This document shows, piece after piece, positions 11,337 to 21,877 of a stretch of 64,000 bases of DNA; the first letter of the stretch is position 1, and each line of letters opens with the position of its first letter. Source of the stretch: Knufia peltigerae (lineage: Eukaryota > Ascomycota > Eurotiomycetes > Chaetothyriales > Trichomeriaceae); assembly GCA_030247855.1 (NCBI GenBank), contig JAPDRN010000124.1, forward strand, positions 1-64,000, given 5' to 3'. Under the pieces are notes generated by a model, which ran no database searches, was not told where the DNA came from, and saw only the letters and a list, made by a program, of their open reading frames with translations. Both the position numbers and the translations under genes were made by a program.

Positions 11337-12342
11337 GGTTGAAGATTAGGTCGAGGCGAGGTGCGGCACCAATTCGAGGTGGGAGACGTGATTGAGGACC
11401 TTCGTGTCGTGTAACACTGTCTTCGCTCGCAATGGTGGACTGAAAGAGAGAGTAGACTAGATTGGCAGTCTGTGCCCGCACCCTGCCACTTGCTCAAGAA
11501 TAGTAAGAAAATGTATCATGCACCATGCATGATCTGATCGAAGGGTGGATGGGCGATTCGTGGCGTGCAGGAAGGGAATAATCGGTCGTTGGTGGAAGAG
11601 AAATGGCGTTCCCTGCAAGCTGCTTCTTGTGTTGCCAACCACAGCCAAAAAGTGCAGGTTTCGGCGATCGAACGGATGCAGGATGGAGGATGGAGGATGG
11701 TTACAAGGTATGCTCGCTCTTTACAGGATGTATGTGTGAGGTGAAGTTGTTCTAGTCTACTTCTCAGGTGTATCAAGCAATTAATTGAACTGTGGATGAA
11801 GTAATATATGTAGCGAGTATCCAATATTTCCTCTCCAGTATTCGGCATCATCCGTTTCTCGTCGTCAAACTCATCCTCCCCTGTCCTCTGGCCTGCATCA
11901 TTCTTCGTCCTCACTTCACCTGCGGCAGGTAACTTGCGACACGTCGTGCCCCATTCATGTTTCTTTTTGACGACCTGCAGCTTGCATCTGTCACTCTTCG
12001 GCTGTCATCGACTCGTCCTGTCTATCTTTGACCAACTTCCTCTCTTGACCCTCGTCGATTCTGCCTTGCAATAAGCCCGGCTCGCCTGCGAACACCAGGG
12101 CTTAACTACAAGACTGTGCTCATGACCTTCCCTATGCACCTCGAATCCGAACAACCCCCAGACGAACTCAAACCTCTATAAATTGCTTCTCGCCTGTTCT
12201 TGAACTCTGCATCCTGACGAATAGGTCGACGACGGCGCTTGTGCCCTGAATAAAGACAAAAATCTCAACGACTCACCAACCCCTAGTACACCCGCGCTGT
12301 CTATGCTTCCTCGACCAGCGGATTGCTTAAGAGCTGTGAGGA
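11337..12342. promoter_or_regulatory. 1-kb divergent intergenic region, MMtag / CRT10
   Basis: The region holds both promoters and the CRT10 leader. From about 11930 to 12340 it is pyrimidine-rich, as in fungal 5' leaders, and contains several short upstream ORFs (two listed separately). A frame antisense to this region (11516-11914) is not convincing as a gene. Confidence 0.5.
12122..12181 (+). other. upstream ORF in CRT10 leader
   Basis: ATG at 12122 opens a 19-codon frame ending TAA at 12179-12181, 161 nt before the CRT10 start. It matters only if the transcript starts upstream of it, which the sequence alone does not show. Confidence 0.35.
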
Positions 12343-12353
12343 ATGGAGCATGA
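12303..12353 (+). promoter_or_regulatory. upstream ORF overlapping the CRT10 start codon
   Basis: ATG at 12303 opens a 16-codon frame that stops at TGA 12351-12353, past the CRT10 ATG at 12343 and in a different frame. A ribosome that initiates here cannot reinitiate at the main start without backing up, so this uORF could repress CRT10 translation unless it is bypassed by leaky scanning. Confidence 0.45.
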
Positions 12354-14865
12354 TCTAAGGTCCTTCCAGTCAGTCAACATCGGTTTGAGTTGTCTCGAAA
12401 CCGGCAGCTCGAGGTTTACAAGAGATGGGATATATCATCCACCGCCTCTGGCGTTCTGGAGGAACAATCTGACAGCCCTCTCGCAGCGATACAATCTTTA
12501 TTTTGTTGCCCATCGAGATGCCATTGCGGTCTACAGACCCGACTTTCCCTTCCAAAGACTGCACAGGCGGCCTTCACTCGTGATTCCGCCTATGCTTGCA
12601 AACCCTTCGGCGAAAGGCTACATTGATTCTCATTACGCGCACAACATAAACCACATCCTAGTTGATGACTTGGGCTCTGAAGAAATTGTGCTTGTATCGA
12701 CGGACTCTGGAAACCTGACTGCCTATTTCACCAAGGCCATTGACGATGCGATTCGCAAGGATCCCTACCGGTTCAGTACAAACGCTCGAAGTGACTACGT
12801 AGGAGTGCGTGCATTCTTTGCACAGTGGGTGTATGAATCAGCATGGGGACTCTCCATCCATTCCAAAGCCCGTATGATTGCTGTTTCAGCTAACACGCCT
12901 AACAATATTCCCAGCGATGATCCTTGCTCGAAGATCACAGTTTTTGCTTTTGCCTTGACTGAGAATAATGAAAGTGAAAATACGATCCTCCAAATCGACG
13001 ATGACGAAAACATTGGATTGGACGTTTCTGAACTTGCAAAGCAACAAGATTGGGAGGAATGGGATTGCAGAGGGCCAGACTCTAGTCTTCCGCCCCGCGA
13101 CCGAAACTACAAGATCACTCTCGGTGGTCTCGAGGGTCACAACGACAATATTCCCAGCATCTCGTTTGTCAATACTGATGATGATCCCGATGGTCGATGG
13201 ATCTTGAGTACTGATATCCGTGGTGAAATGAAGATGTGGGAGATCTGGCAAGGACTTTGTCTCAAGACATGGAATTTCGCCGAAAAGAGAATGCGCGGTG
13301 GGTTTCAAAGTAGACGAGAAGGAGGCTGGATCGTTGCAGCCTTGGACTCTCGAGCTTTCCGCTCTGCCCGGACCATGGAACAATTTTGTGGTCATACAAA
13401 GGCTCCTCAATACTACGGTCACATGGGTGAGAGCTATGATTTGACCAACATCGTACGCCTTCGCACGCCTGGGATTAGTCTTGCACATCCCCATGTTCAA
13501 GGGTTTTCACCCACTGATGCGCCTGTAGAAGAGGAAGAAGTACAAGAACAAACCTATGATGGCTGGTCCGATCTAGATGGGTCCGACGACGAGCAAGGCG
13601 TTTCGAATTCTGATCGCATAGCCGAGAACGGATCGGCCGAACAGCCTCCTGCGCCACTTTTCATGCCCATCTCATCTCGGATTGCGGGAGAAATGGAGGC
13701 GATCGAGAGTGGGATCGACTATAATCTCGGAGAGGATGTGATTTCTAGCGACGAGGAGGGCTCAGAAGAGCCATTGGACCACGACGCTGATTCTCGGATG
13801 TCGCTTTTGTTTGATCATGAACATTCTGATGTTGATGTAGAGGATGACGAAATGCAGTATGGCTCGAGCACCGAAGACCAAGAAGAGCAGTCTTATTCCA
13901 GCAGCCGTCGCAGCACGACGTCTCTCTCCAGCCTTGCGCAACGAAACAGCGAAGAATTAGAGCAACGACTACTTGGGGATGCAAATACCAACTCTCTGTC
14001 GTTCACACAGGACCGTCGTCTCGAAGGAAGTACCAGTAAAGAAGCTACCTTTCAGCAGCCTCGTGGCACTGCAGCACGCAAAGATATCCCGAAGATTCCA
14101 ACGCTGCATTGTACTGCCTCGCATCTCAGACTTCTCATGGCACCGCAAGCGTCCTCAGCCCATGTATTTTGTGCCAATATCTTGAAGCAAGCATTGCCTG
14201 AATACATCGAGATGACGAATTACGTACATCTTGACAGGATCAACATGATTCAGCAGATTCCTGAGTTGGGCATTGTCATTGTGGCCACGCAAATTGGTCG
14301 TTGTGCCATATGTTCGACCGTTAGAAACGAAAAGACTGGCACGCTGGGTCTGCGTGTCGACTGGGTCTTGCCAACGAGCAAACAGGAGGCCAGACACCTC
14401 CGCCCTCCTATGCCACTGCTAGGCATTGCCGTCTCCCCTATCCAAGGACGATTCCGTGCTGGGGAGAGGAAAAGTAAGTCGGATGTCGAAACTTCAATTG
14501 AATGGGGCAAAGATGGTGTGGTCGATGGCGTTACAACAACATTCGATCATAGGAGTGCGGTAGTGGGGGAGGAGGAGCTTGAAGACGCCACGAACTCTAC
14601 GAACTCTGGCAAGCAGAGCCCGCATGGACAAAGGTTCGAGTGCCCTACGGTACCTGAATCATCATCGTCGAATCACACGCCGAGAAAAGCTGCGTGGACA
14701 AGGCCCGAAAGTATCGAGCCGTGGATGTCCATGGACAACAGTCGCAGATACAGGCTGATGCTGACCTACCTGGATATGTCGGTTCTGACATACGAGATCT
14801 CCAGGGGAGTAGAGCGTGAAGATATTATTCAACGTGAAACATCCAGCCTCGAGGATGTTGACTGA
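12343..14865 (+). CDS. CRT10: CRT10-like protein (regulation of ribonucleotide reductase)
   Basis: Single exon, 840 residues. The N-terminal 350 residues contain beta-propeller-like blocks characteristic of the Crt10 family: FWRNNLTALSQRYNLYFVAH, HNINHILVDDLGSEEIVLVS, FAQWVYESAWGLSIHSKARM, and DDDPDGRWILSTDIRGEMKM. A long Asp/Glu/Ser-rich linker (about 395-560) follows, then a second conserved block (LHCTASHLRLLM, NMIQQIPELGIVIVATQIG, RPPMPLLGIAVSPIQG). In budding yeast Crt10 affects transcription of the RNR genes and hydroxyurea tolerance; the same role here is inferred from family membership. The start is the first ATG of the frame but is overlapped by a uORF. Confidence 0.9.
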   Translation: MEHDLRSFQSVNIGLSCLETGSSRFTRDGIYHPPPLAFWRNNLTALSQRYNLYFVAHRDAIAVYRPDFPFQRLHRRPSLVIPPMLANPSAKGYIDSHYAHNINHILVDDLGSEEIVLVSTDSGNLTAYFTKAIDDAIRKDPYRFSTNARSDYVGVRAFFAQWVYESAWGLSIHSKARMIAVSANTPNNIPSDDPCSKITVFAFALTENNESENTILQIDDDENIGLDVSELAKQQDWEEWDCRGPDSSLPPRDRNYKITLGGLEGHNDNIPSISFVNTDDDPDGRWILSTDIRGEMKMWEIWQGLCLKTWNFAEKRMRGGFQSRREGGWIVAALDSRAFRSARTMEQFCGHTKAPQYYGHMGESYDLTNIVRLRTPGISLAHPHVQGFSPTDAPVEEEEVQEQTYDGWSDLDGSDDEQGVSNSDRIAENGSAEQPPAPLFMPISSRIAGEMEAIESGIDYNLGEDVISSDEEGSEEPLDHDADSRMSLLFDHEHSDVDVEDDEMQYGSSTEDQEEQSYSSSRRSTTSLSSLAQRNSEELEQRLLGDANTNSLSFTQDRRLEGSTSKEATFQQPRGTAARKDIPKIPTLHCTASHLRLLMAPQASSAHVFCANILKQALPEYIEMTNYVHLDRINMIQQIPELGIVIVATQIGRCAICSTVRNEKTGTLGLRVDWVLPTSKQEARHLRPPMPLLGIAVSPIQGRFRAGERKSKSDVETSIEWGKDGVVDGVTTTFDHRSAVVGEEELEDATNSTNSGKQSPHGQRFECPTVPESSSSNHTPRKAAWTRPESIEPWMSMDNSRRYRLMLTYLDMSVLTYEISRGVEREDIIQRETSSLEDVD

Positions 14866-15822
14866 ATGCTGTCCAGATTTATGAGAATACGATGTAATTG
14901 TACGATCAGAATGAACCTTCAATTTATTATCGCGGGATGTTGCACAGACTATATGCGACCTCCCAGCTCTATCGATATTGGAGACGCGAAATGGGTGCAG
15001 ATAAATGATAAGCGACGTCAGATCGAACCCGGATCTAGGTATTTCTTTCACTGTTATCTGGTTGAAGCATGGACATGTTCTCAGGTCGCGTTCAGGGGAA
15101 GTAGACCTTTATTTCAGTTGACAGCTGTCACTGTGCTGCGTGGCGCGCCATCCCTAGGGCCGCGGGAGACATGCACAAATTTCCACATATCTATCGAATT
15201 ACTTGGTACTGAAAAGGGATTACCTTGTTCTCTGTGGGAGGATTGATATGTTCATTATGTAGGCGACGATGCCTCGGAAGCTTAGCAGATCGAGCAACTT
15301 GCGCCAAACAGTCATGTTGGAGTGAAACTGCAAAGACTAGAGAAGTCGGGCATTTGAACGACACGTGATTTGATGGACCAACGGCCCTGCCAAGCACCGA
15401 TCCTATTGGTCAAGCGCCAACGGAGCATCTACAAGACCGCGACAGCAGCAACAGCCTCCTTGCTTTGATTTGGTGACACATTGACAGGAGCATATTCCCC
15501 TTTGTACCTTCGATGCCCTCCTAGAGTCAGCATTTCACCACGAGTACACAAGAACTGTAGGGGTCTGATACTATGAGCGTGCCCCTTGCCTTCAAGATGG
15601 CGAAAGTCCCAAGATCCCTCAGGCTCTCGGTATCGCGAGAGCCGTGTCATCAGCGAGGAGATGGCTTAGCATTCCAGGGGCTGGTACACGGACTCTTCTC
15701 TCAGCCGCCACTTGCACTTCAAGGGAGAGGAGGTGGAAACGGCCATAATGTTCATGACAGCACGACATCTGTTTGACGTCTCCCAGACCAGGCTGTACTT
15801 CAGCACAGCAAATGTCTTTAAG
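14866..15822. other. intergenic region, CRT10 3' side to GT91 gene
   Basis: No gene recognised. The right part is the likely promoter and leader of the downstream mannosyltransferase. Frames of 60-130 codons lack domains. Confidence 0.5.
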
Positions 15823-17789
15823 ATGGGAAACAAGACGCGTTTTCGTCCTTACGATCGCAAAGCGTCTTCCACCATCCGCTTCAAAATGTTTACTGTCTTC
15901 CGGCCAGACATGAAGACTCCCAACAGTCCTTCGTTAGGAAGCCAGCGGTTAGGCAACCGTCGCCGTATCCTGCGAACCCTGCTTGCAGCAATTCTTATCG
16001 TTACTTTTATCCGGACATGGACTTATACATCTCGACCGAGGGTATGTAGTGGCTACCGTCACACAATCTACTTATTGACTTCAGCAAGGTACCACCTCCC
16101 ACATATGCGATAGACGAAGAAGCCAGCGAGGTAGCCGAGCTTGATTATAGCAACTTCGAACCCCTGCCTTTGACAGGCATGCTCAATGATGGCAGACCCG
16201 GTAAACGCACCTGCGACGAACTTAGGTATGACGGACGGCTTCGAGTTCAAGAAAGCCTTTATCTCGAGGATGACCTGGTAGACGTCGCCAGGTCCCTTGC
16301 CGATCATCCTATAATCAACTATCCCTCCGAGTATGACGATGTCCCATTTGAAGAGACTGTTTCGAAATGTTGGGCAAGATTGGCTGGATCGAGCGTTTGG
16401 CTGGAGAAATACCAAGTCTTTCTTGCAGTCACGCGAGTCATCTTCTTCGACAAAGGGAACCGTGCCTGGCCAATTATCAGCTTCCTTCGGGGTCAATTGT
16501 ACGATGAGAGCTGGAACGAATTGAAAAACCATACCATCCAATGGCATGGTGATGAGATCGTTTTCCCCACAGTGTTTACCATTCCGGCACCTTATAATGT
16601 GGGCGGGGGGTTCTATGGTCCTGAAGATCCCAGGATAATTATTGAACAAGACGTGGAGGACGCTGAGCCTGTTGTCGTTTTCAACATGATCCACGATCTG
16701 AGGACCGTTGCGCGAGCCATGCACATTTTCCGACCATTTTCCAATGTGACCACAATCTTGACCATAACAGGAGAAGGAGAGAGACCCTCATCGGAGAAAA
16801 ATTGGGCACCATTCTTCCACGACGACCGCGCGAACGCAACCAACGGCCCGAAAAAGTGGCCCAGTCACCACATTCACTTTGTGCATGGCTTCAACCCTCT
16901 CAAAGTGCTCAAGTGTCATGCACTCAATGGTTGGTGTGATATTGTGTACGAGCAAAAGGTCTCCGAGGACTTGATATCACCCCACGATGATCCTCACGGT
17001 CGTATGAGCGGCGGCACAAACCTGGTCCCAATTCCAATCGCTTCGAGCCCGGGTGTGCATGCGTATGTCGGCTTTCCGAGATCTCATATCGACTTTGGAT
17101 GCAAGGACGACGCTATGTACAGACCTGAAATGATGATCATGACTGCACATGGTCAGCAGTTCCATATCAACTACATGTCCGAGCCGATAGATTTCGGAGC
17201 AGCTGCCTTGACACCGGATGCCGTCACTGATCCCTGTGGCGAAGGCCGTATTCTGATTGCCAACAGTGTGGCACGATGGGATCGGTCCTCCGGTCACGAC
17301 CTGATGACACTTTCATTCTCGGTTGCTGATGTAACCGTGCAAATTCTTCAGCTAGAGGGTGTCTCAAGGTTCATCGAACAACTACCGTTCCTCCGTTCGG
17401 CACTTCAGCACGACATGTCTCAGGATGGAAGTGTCATCTGGAACCTCCGCTGGTCAGCTGTCAGCCAGGACGTATCTGCTTGTTCGATCGAGGCGGCACG
17501 AAATTATTCCATAGCCGTCTCCGAGCCACTCAATGGCAAATCGAAGGCCAAATTGAGGGAAGAAGGGGAATTGGACGACGAGGACAAAGATGACGTTCTG
17601 GATAAAACCAAGGAACGTGAAGATCAAAAGGATAACAAGGACCAAGACTTGAAAGGCAAGAAAGAGGAAGAGCTTACAGATGCTTTATTTGATGACGATG
17701 CGCTATTCGAGACTGAGGAGGAAAAAGCTTTCCAAAAAGACATCACCTACCTGGATGATCCATTCGGACACGAGGATAAGATCACATGA
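15823..17789 (+). CDS. GT91 family beta-1,2-mannosyltransferase-like type II membrane protein
   Basis: Exons 15823-16041 and 16089-17789; intron 16042-16088 (47 nt, GTATGT...AAG), phase 0. The product is about 639 residues. Exon 1 gives a short basic cytoplasmic tail and one membrane anchor (RILRTLLAAILIVTFIRTW), the layout of Golgi glycosyltransferases. The lumenal part matches the GT91 family of fungal beta-mannosyltransferases (Candida BMT type): FYGPEDPRIIIE, FNMIHDLRTVARAMHIF, GGTNLVPIPI, YVGFPRSHIDFGC, and FGAAALTPDAVTDPCGEGRI. The C-terminus is an extended acidic/Lys-rich segment that is probably disordered. The predicted role is addition of beta-1,2-mannose to cell-wall or secreted glycans. 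An in-frame upstream ATG at 15748 or 15754 is possible, but MGNKTRF best fits the short tail before the anchor. Confidence 0.9.
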
Positions 17790-18994
17790 AAGACTCATCT
17801 CGCGGACACGATATCAGAGTCTTCTACATGGATTCCCTAGACGTTCAGAACACCCTTAGGTCCGATTCAAAACGAAGCGGCCGCATACTATACTTGATCC
17901 TTGGGATCTTCTCACAAACTGATACTTATCAACCTTCGCCTAAGGTTGTACGGCATTTGCAATCAGACTATTTCAACAGACTCGAGTGCGACCGACTCCA
18001 ACAGCAGCAGCGGACCTTTCAGCACATTCTGCTCTTTCAGGTATTATTCCGTCACGGGTGCTCCTCGGCCAACTGCAAACGACATTCCCCCCACCCGCGA
18101 CCGACACGGGCCTTCTAGCTTGGTGGTGAGTTGGGGGGATTCACGCAGATGCCGTACGTACTGGTCAATATCGCAATACTCGGCCACGTTCCATTCCGGT
18201 CTATATTTTACATCGCCCCGATTTTCATGTAGGATATATCCAGAAACCACCCAGGTGGAGGACACGACTGAGCTGTCTGGAACAGCTTCCAATAGTTTCG
18301 GCCTATTGCATGCAATGATTTGGTACTCTAGCAGCAACGGAGGCCGATGCCTTGTATGGCTTGAACATCGACATGCTATTGACTCGGATAGTTCTCTAAC
18401 AGCGACTGGACCGCTGTCTTCTATTCAGTTCGCAATACATCAGGAGTCAACTTCCTCAAGAAGTCCGTGTTGTTGTATTAGTCATCTGCAGTACGCTTCA
18501 CTTTTTGCATTGCAGCGATGGATTGACATAGGATTTTGTAACTAAATCAATCAGTGCAATGCTACTCCCATGCATACTATATGTACCTTCATTGTCTCCG
18601 ACACATGTCCGCTAAATCCGATGTAACTGCGCTTAATAATGGTCCTCAGGGGCTGTTGAAGTTTGGAGCGAGATTGGCAGCTCTCGGTCGAACTACACAA
18701 TTTGACGCGAATTCTTTTTCTTCGACGAGCGCGATGTGGACTTTTGTCATCAGGCTCATAAATATACAACCTTTGAATAGTAATGCGTGCTGGGGTCTTT
18801 AGGCATGCACTGCAAAGACTATGACACCCTCTTGAAGGCGGCCTTATTCAGCCCCGACCTCTTTTGCTGATTCAGCCGCAAGTCCAACCAACTCCTTTAA
18901 GTAGTTCGCCATGACACTCTGCCCTCTATAAGGCCGTGCACGCACTGCTGGGGGCATCACGCTCCACGCCCGGTTTACTTTGCAGCCTGTCAAA
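17790..18994. other. intergenic region without a recognised gene
   Basis: A 214-codon frame (17901-18545) has Ser/Thr-rich, low-information composition and no domain. I treat it as chance. The segment just before 18995 is probably the promoter of the MDR gene. Confidence 0.5.
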
Positions 18995-20259
18995 ATGCAA
19001 AACTATGGCCTAATCAGACGCGGGGCTGGTACCGCCGTCCTCGAAGCCATCCGCGTTCCCAAGCTACAGGACGACTACATTTTAGTCAAGACCGTCACCA
19101 TTGCACTCAACCCTACGGACTGGACTACTCTCGAGGCCGCTGGCGATGACGGCACGATCGTCGGATGTGACTATGCTGGAATAGTAGAGGAAGTCGGCAA
19201 GGCGGTAAAGAGGCCATTCAAGAAAGGAGATCGCATCGCCGGCTTCGCGCATGGGGGTAGGTCGAGAGGCCACCAGAGTGGTAGCTCCCTCCATTAGACA
19301 CGAATGCTCAGTAGCTCACAGGAAATGATGCCAATCACGAACACGGTGCCTTTGCCAGGTACATCGCAGTGAAAGGGGACCTCCAATTTCATGTACCAGA
19401 CAACGTCACTTTTGAAGCTGCATGCACTGTGGGTGTGGGTGTGATGACGACTGGGTATGGACTTTATCACGTCCTCAAGCTGTCTCTTCCCGACGCGGTC
19501 CCGGAACCCAGCAATGACCCAATTCTGGTCTATGGAGGAAGTACAGCGACGGGTACGCTGGCCATTCAATTCGCCAAGATGTAAGTGTGAAGTCCGTCGA
19601 CAGGACCGCAATGGACAACTCATATGGTCTGCGTTAGGTCTGGCATGCAGATCATCACCACTTGTTCGCCCAAACACTTTGACCTCGTAAGGGGACGGGG
19701 AGCAGACCTCGTCTACGACTATGTGAGTGTCATTTTCCGCTGATCACCGGCCCCCCCCTTCGGAGGACGACACTTCTGACATCAACGACAGCACATGGAC
19801 AACGTTGGCGAACAGATCAGACAAGCCACTGGGGGTAAATTGAGAAAGGTCTTCGACACCGTCAACGTGGAATCCTCTGCGGCTATCTGTGCAGCCGCCT
19901 TCGGGCCGGACGGAGGCTCCTATTGCAATCTGCTTGGCCTGGACTGCCCACGAGCAGATGTTACGTCAAGGTTCTTCCTCGGATACTCCATGTCAGGGGA
20001 GTCGTATATCTTCGAGGGGGACAAGTATGACGCTCATACGGAGGATTTCGAGTTCGCCTCCCGCTTTGTACCCTTGGCCAATCAATTGTGGGCCGAAGGG
20101 AAGTGGACGCCTCACCCTCAGAGGCTCGGGGCGGGGGGATTGCTGGGAGCGATCAGCGGTATGCAGGACATGAAGGCAGGAAGGTATAGTGGGGAGAAGC
20201 TGGTCTATCGCGTCGACGAGACGAGTTGGCCCAAGGAGCCTACCACCCCGAATAGGTAG
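18995..20259 (+). CDS. MDR-family oxidoreductase, trans-enoyl-reductase-like (LovC/ToxD type)
   Basis: Four exons: 18995-19256, 19322-19580, 19638-19722 and 19792-20259. The introns 19257-19321, 19581-19637 and 19723-19791 all have GT-AG ends. The product is 357 residues. The N-terminal GroES-like half has VKTVTIALNPTDW, GCDYAGIVEEVG and FKKGDRIAGFAHGG. The Rossmann half has ILVYGGSTATGTLAIQFAK, ITTCSPKHFDLV and GADLVYDY. The catalytic-zinc ligands of true alcohol dehydrogenases are absent, as in the enoyl reductases that work in trans with fungal polyketide synthases. NADPH-dependent reduction is inferred; the substrate is unknown. No synthase is nearby, so a biosynthetic role is unproven. 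TTG at 18980 is in frame but is not used as the start. Confidence 0.92.
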
Positions 20260-21877
20260 TAAGACCTAAATCTGCAGTACGCTTGACGTGCGTATGGGAA
20301 GCTAAAGCGTCATAGCATCATGCAGCTCACACACATGAGGAAGTGCTATCAGTGCTAACGAGTTGTTCGTGACTACCTAACACGCTCTGTAAGAATGGCG
20401 GCTACGGCGTAATCGTACTGTAGTTCACGAACGGGTTGGAGGGCTAAAGAGCTCTGCCTGGTGGCCGATTCGACGATTCGACGTCGACAGCGTATTTTTG
20501 TTCAATGGGCAATCAAACATCATTATTGAGCTGACGCGTGGTCGAATTGTCCACGAGTGTTGGGTCATGGCTAACGGCTACTACGAGTATGTGTCTTCTA
20601 ACCTCTTCTCGGTCGTTCGTCCCCCAGTCCCACTGAAGTGAAGTAAAGTCAACCCAAAACAAAGACGTGGCCATGAAATGAGCAAACAAGACACGCTAGA
20701 CTTCGGGAGCCGGTTCACATGCCTTTGGACTCCAGCCGCACCAGCCAAGCGTGTGCCAGTAACCAAAAGAGACGCTTGTACCCTGTAGATCTTAGTTAGT
20801 GACCCAGGAGCGCCCAAGGAAGAGCAGGGGGCCCAAGAGGGTGTAATAGCGAAACGAATTCGATCGAGTGTTGCACTCGCTACAGCACCAAAGAGGAATA
20901 CGGTACGTTGAAAATCAGCCGGCTATCCGTACTTGCATTGAGTTCCCGAACCTCACAAAGGTCTTGCAGAGCCGGATCATAAATCCTACAAAGGATGAAT
21001 CTCGTATTGTCCTTCAGGCGCAGATCCTCTCGAGCCGAACCCCGCCGCTGGGAATACAATGATACTGGCCACGGATCCGTCGTGATTCAAACCTCGGTCA
21101 GAGCTCAAGGTGGACTAGAATACGAGCGTTGTGTGCCCAGGGGGGATGATCTATCTATCTCCACGGCCGAGTCGCCTTCAACCGTCAAACGAAGTTGCGA
21201 GGGTAAAGGAAGTACATCACCGCCGCGGCCAGTGGCCTAGTGCTGGTCTGGTCGCTGCTGCCAATCCTTCTTGGTGTTGAATGACGCCCGTAGGAAAAGG
21301 TAAGGCTGGCTGTGGGTTGGTTGTCAAATTGGCCCTCTGATGCTAAGCCGGCACATTCCACAAAATCTTTACGTGAAGGTCTGGACCATTCGCCGCGCAA
21401 TTACGAGTCTATGGGCATCGATGCCACACACATAGTACACGGCTTACAGGGGTTCAAGGGATTGCCTCCCGGTGGACCTCACCCAGTCTATTGGCACCTA
21501 GTGTACGGTCTAAAGACTAGCCGAACGTTGGGTCGTTGATCCGCCCACCTACAAACGACGCCTGTGTGGGTGAAACGATACGCCAGGCGGTGATTGTCGA
21601 GACCAGATTGACCGGGGTCTGTCTCGTTCATCTACGATTTGCCATTACGGCAAACGGATACTTGACATCTTCAATCACCTTTTTCAGCCTTTTTTTCTTG
21701 GACGGTTATTTTCATCACTCGAGATCACTTAAAAGCTATTTTTTCTTATCTCACGAACTATATACACACATACACCTGATCCTCCCGCATGGTCCCTATT
21801 CTCATGATCCGGAGAGGCGCGACCCGTTCATAGGCCCTGTATCACCTGGAGCTCTGAACCTTTCAACAACTCAATGG
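20260..21877. other. intergenic region upstream of the TMEM63/Csc1-type gene
   Basis: No gene recognised in 1.6 kb. The last 200 bases are T-rich and pyrimidine-rich (21660-21860), consistent with a leader. An in-frame extension upstream of 21878 exists but has no membrane-protein character. Confidence 0.5.

Noticed and set aside
16042..16084. Earlier acceptor (TTCAG at 16084) for the GT91 intron
   Set aside because: It leads to a stop codon; the acceptor at 16088 keeps the frame and yields the family sequence.
17901..18545. 214-codon Ser/Thr-rich frame after the GT91 gene
   Set aside because: Low-information composition, no domain, and competing frames; likely chance.
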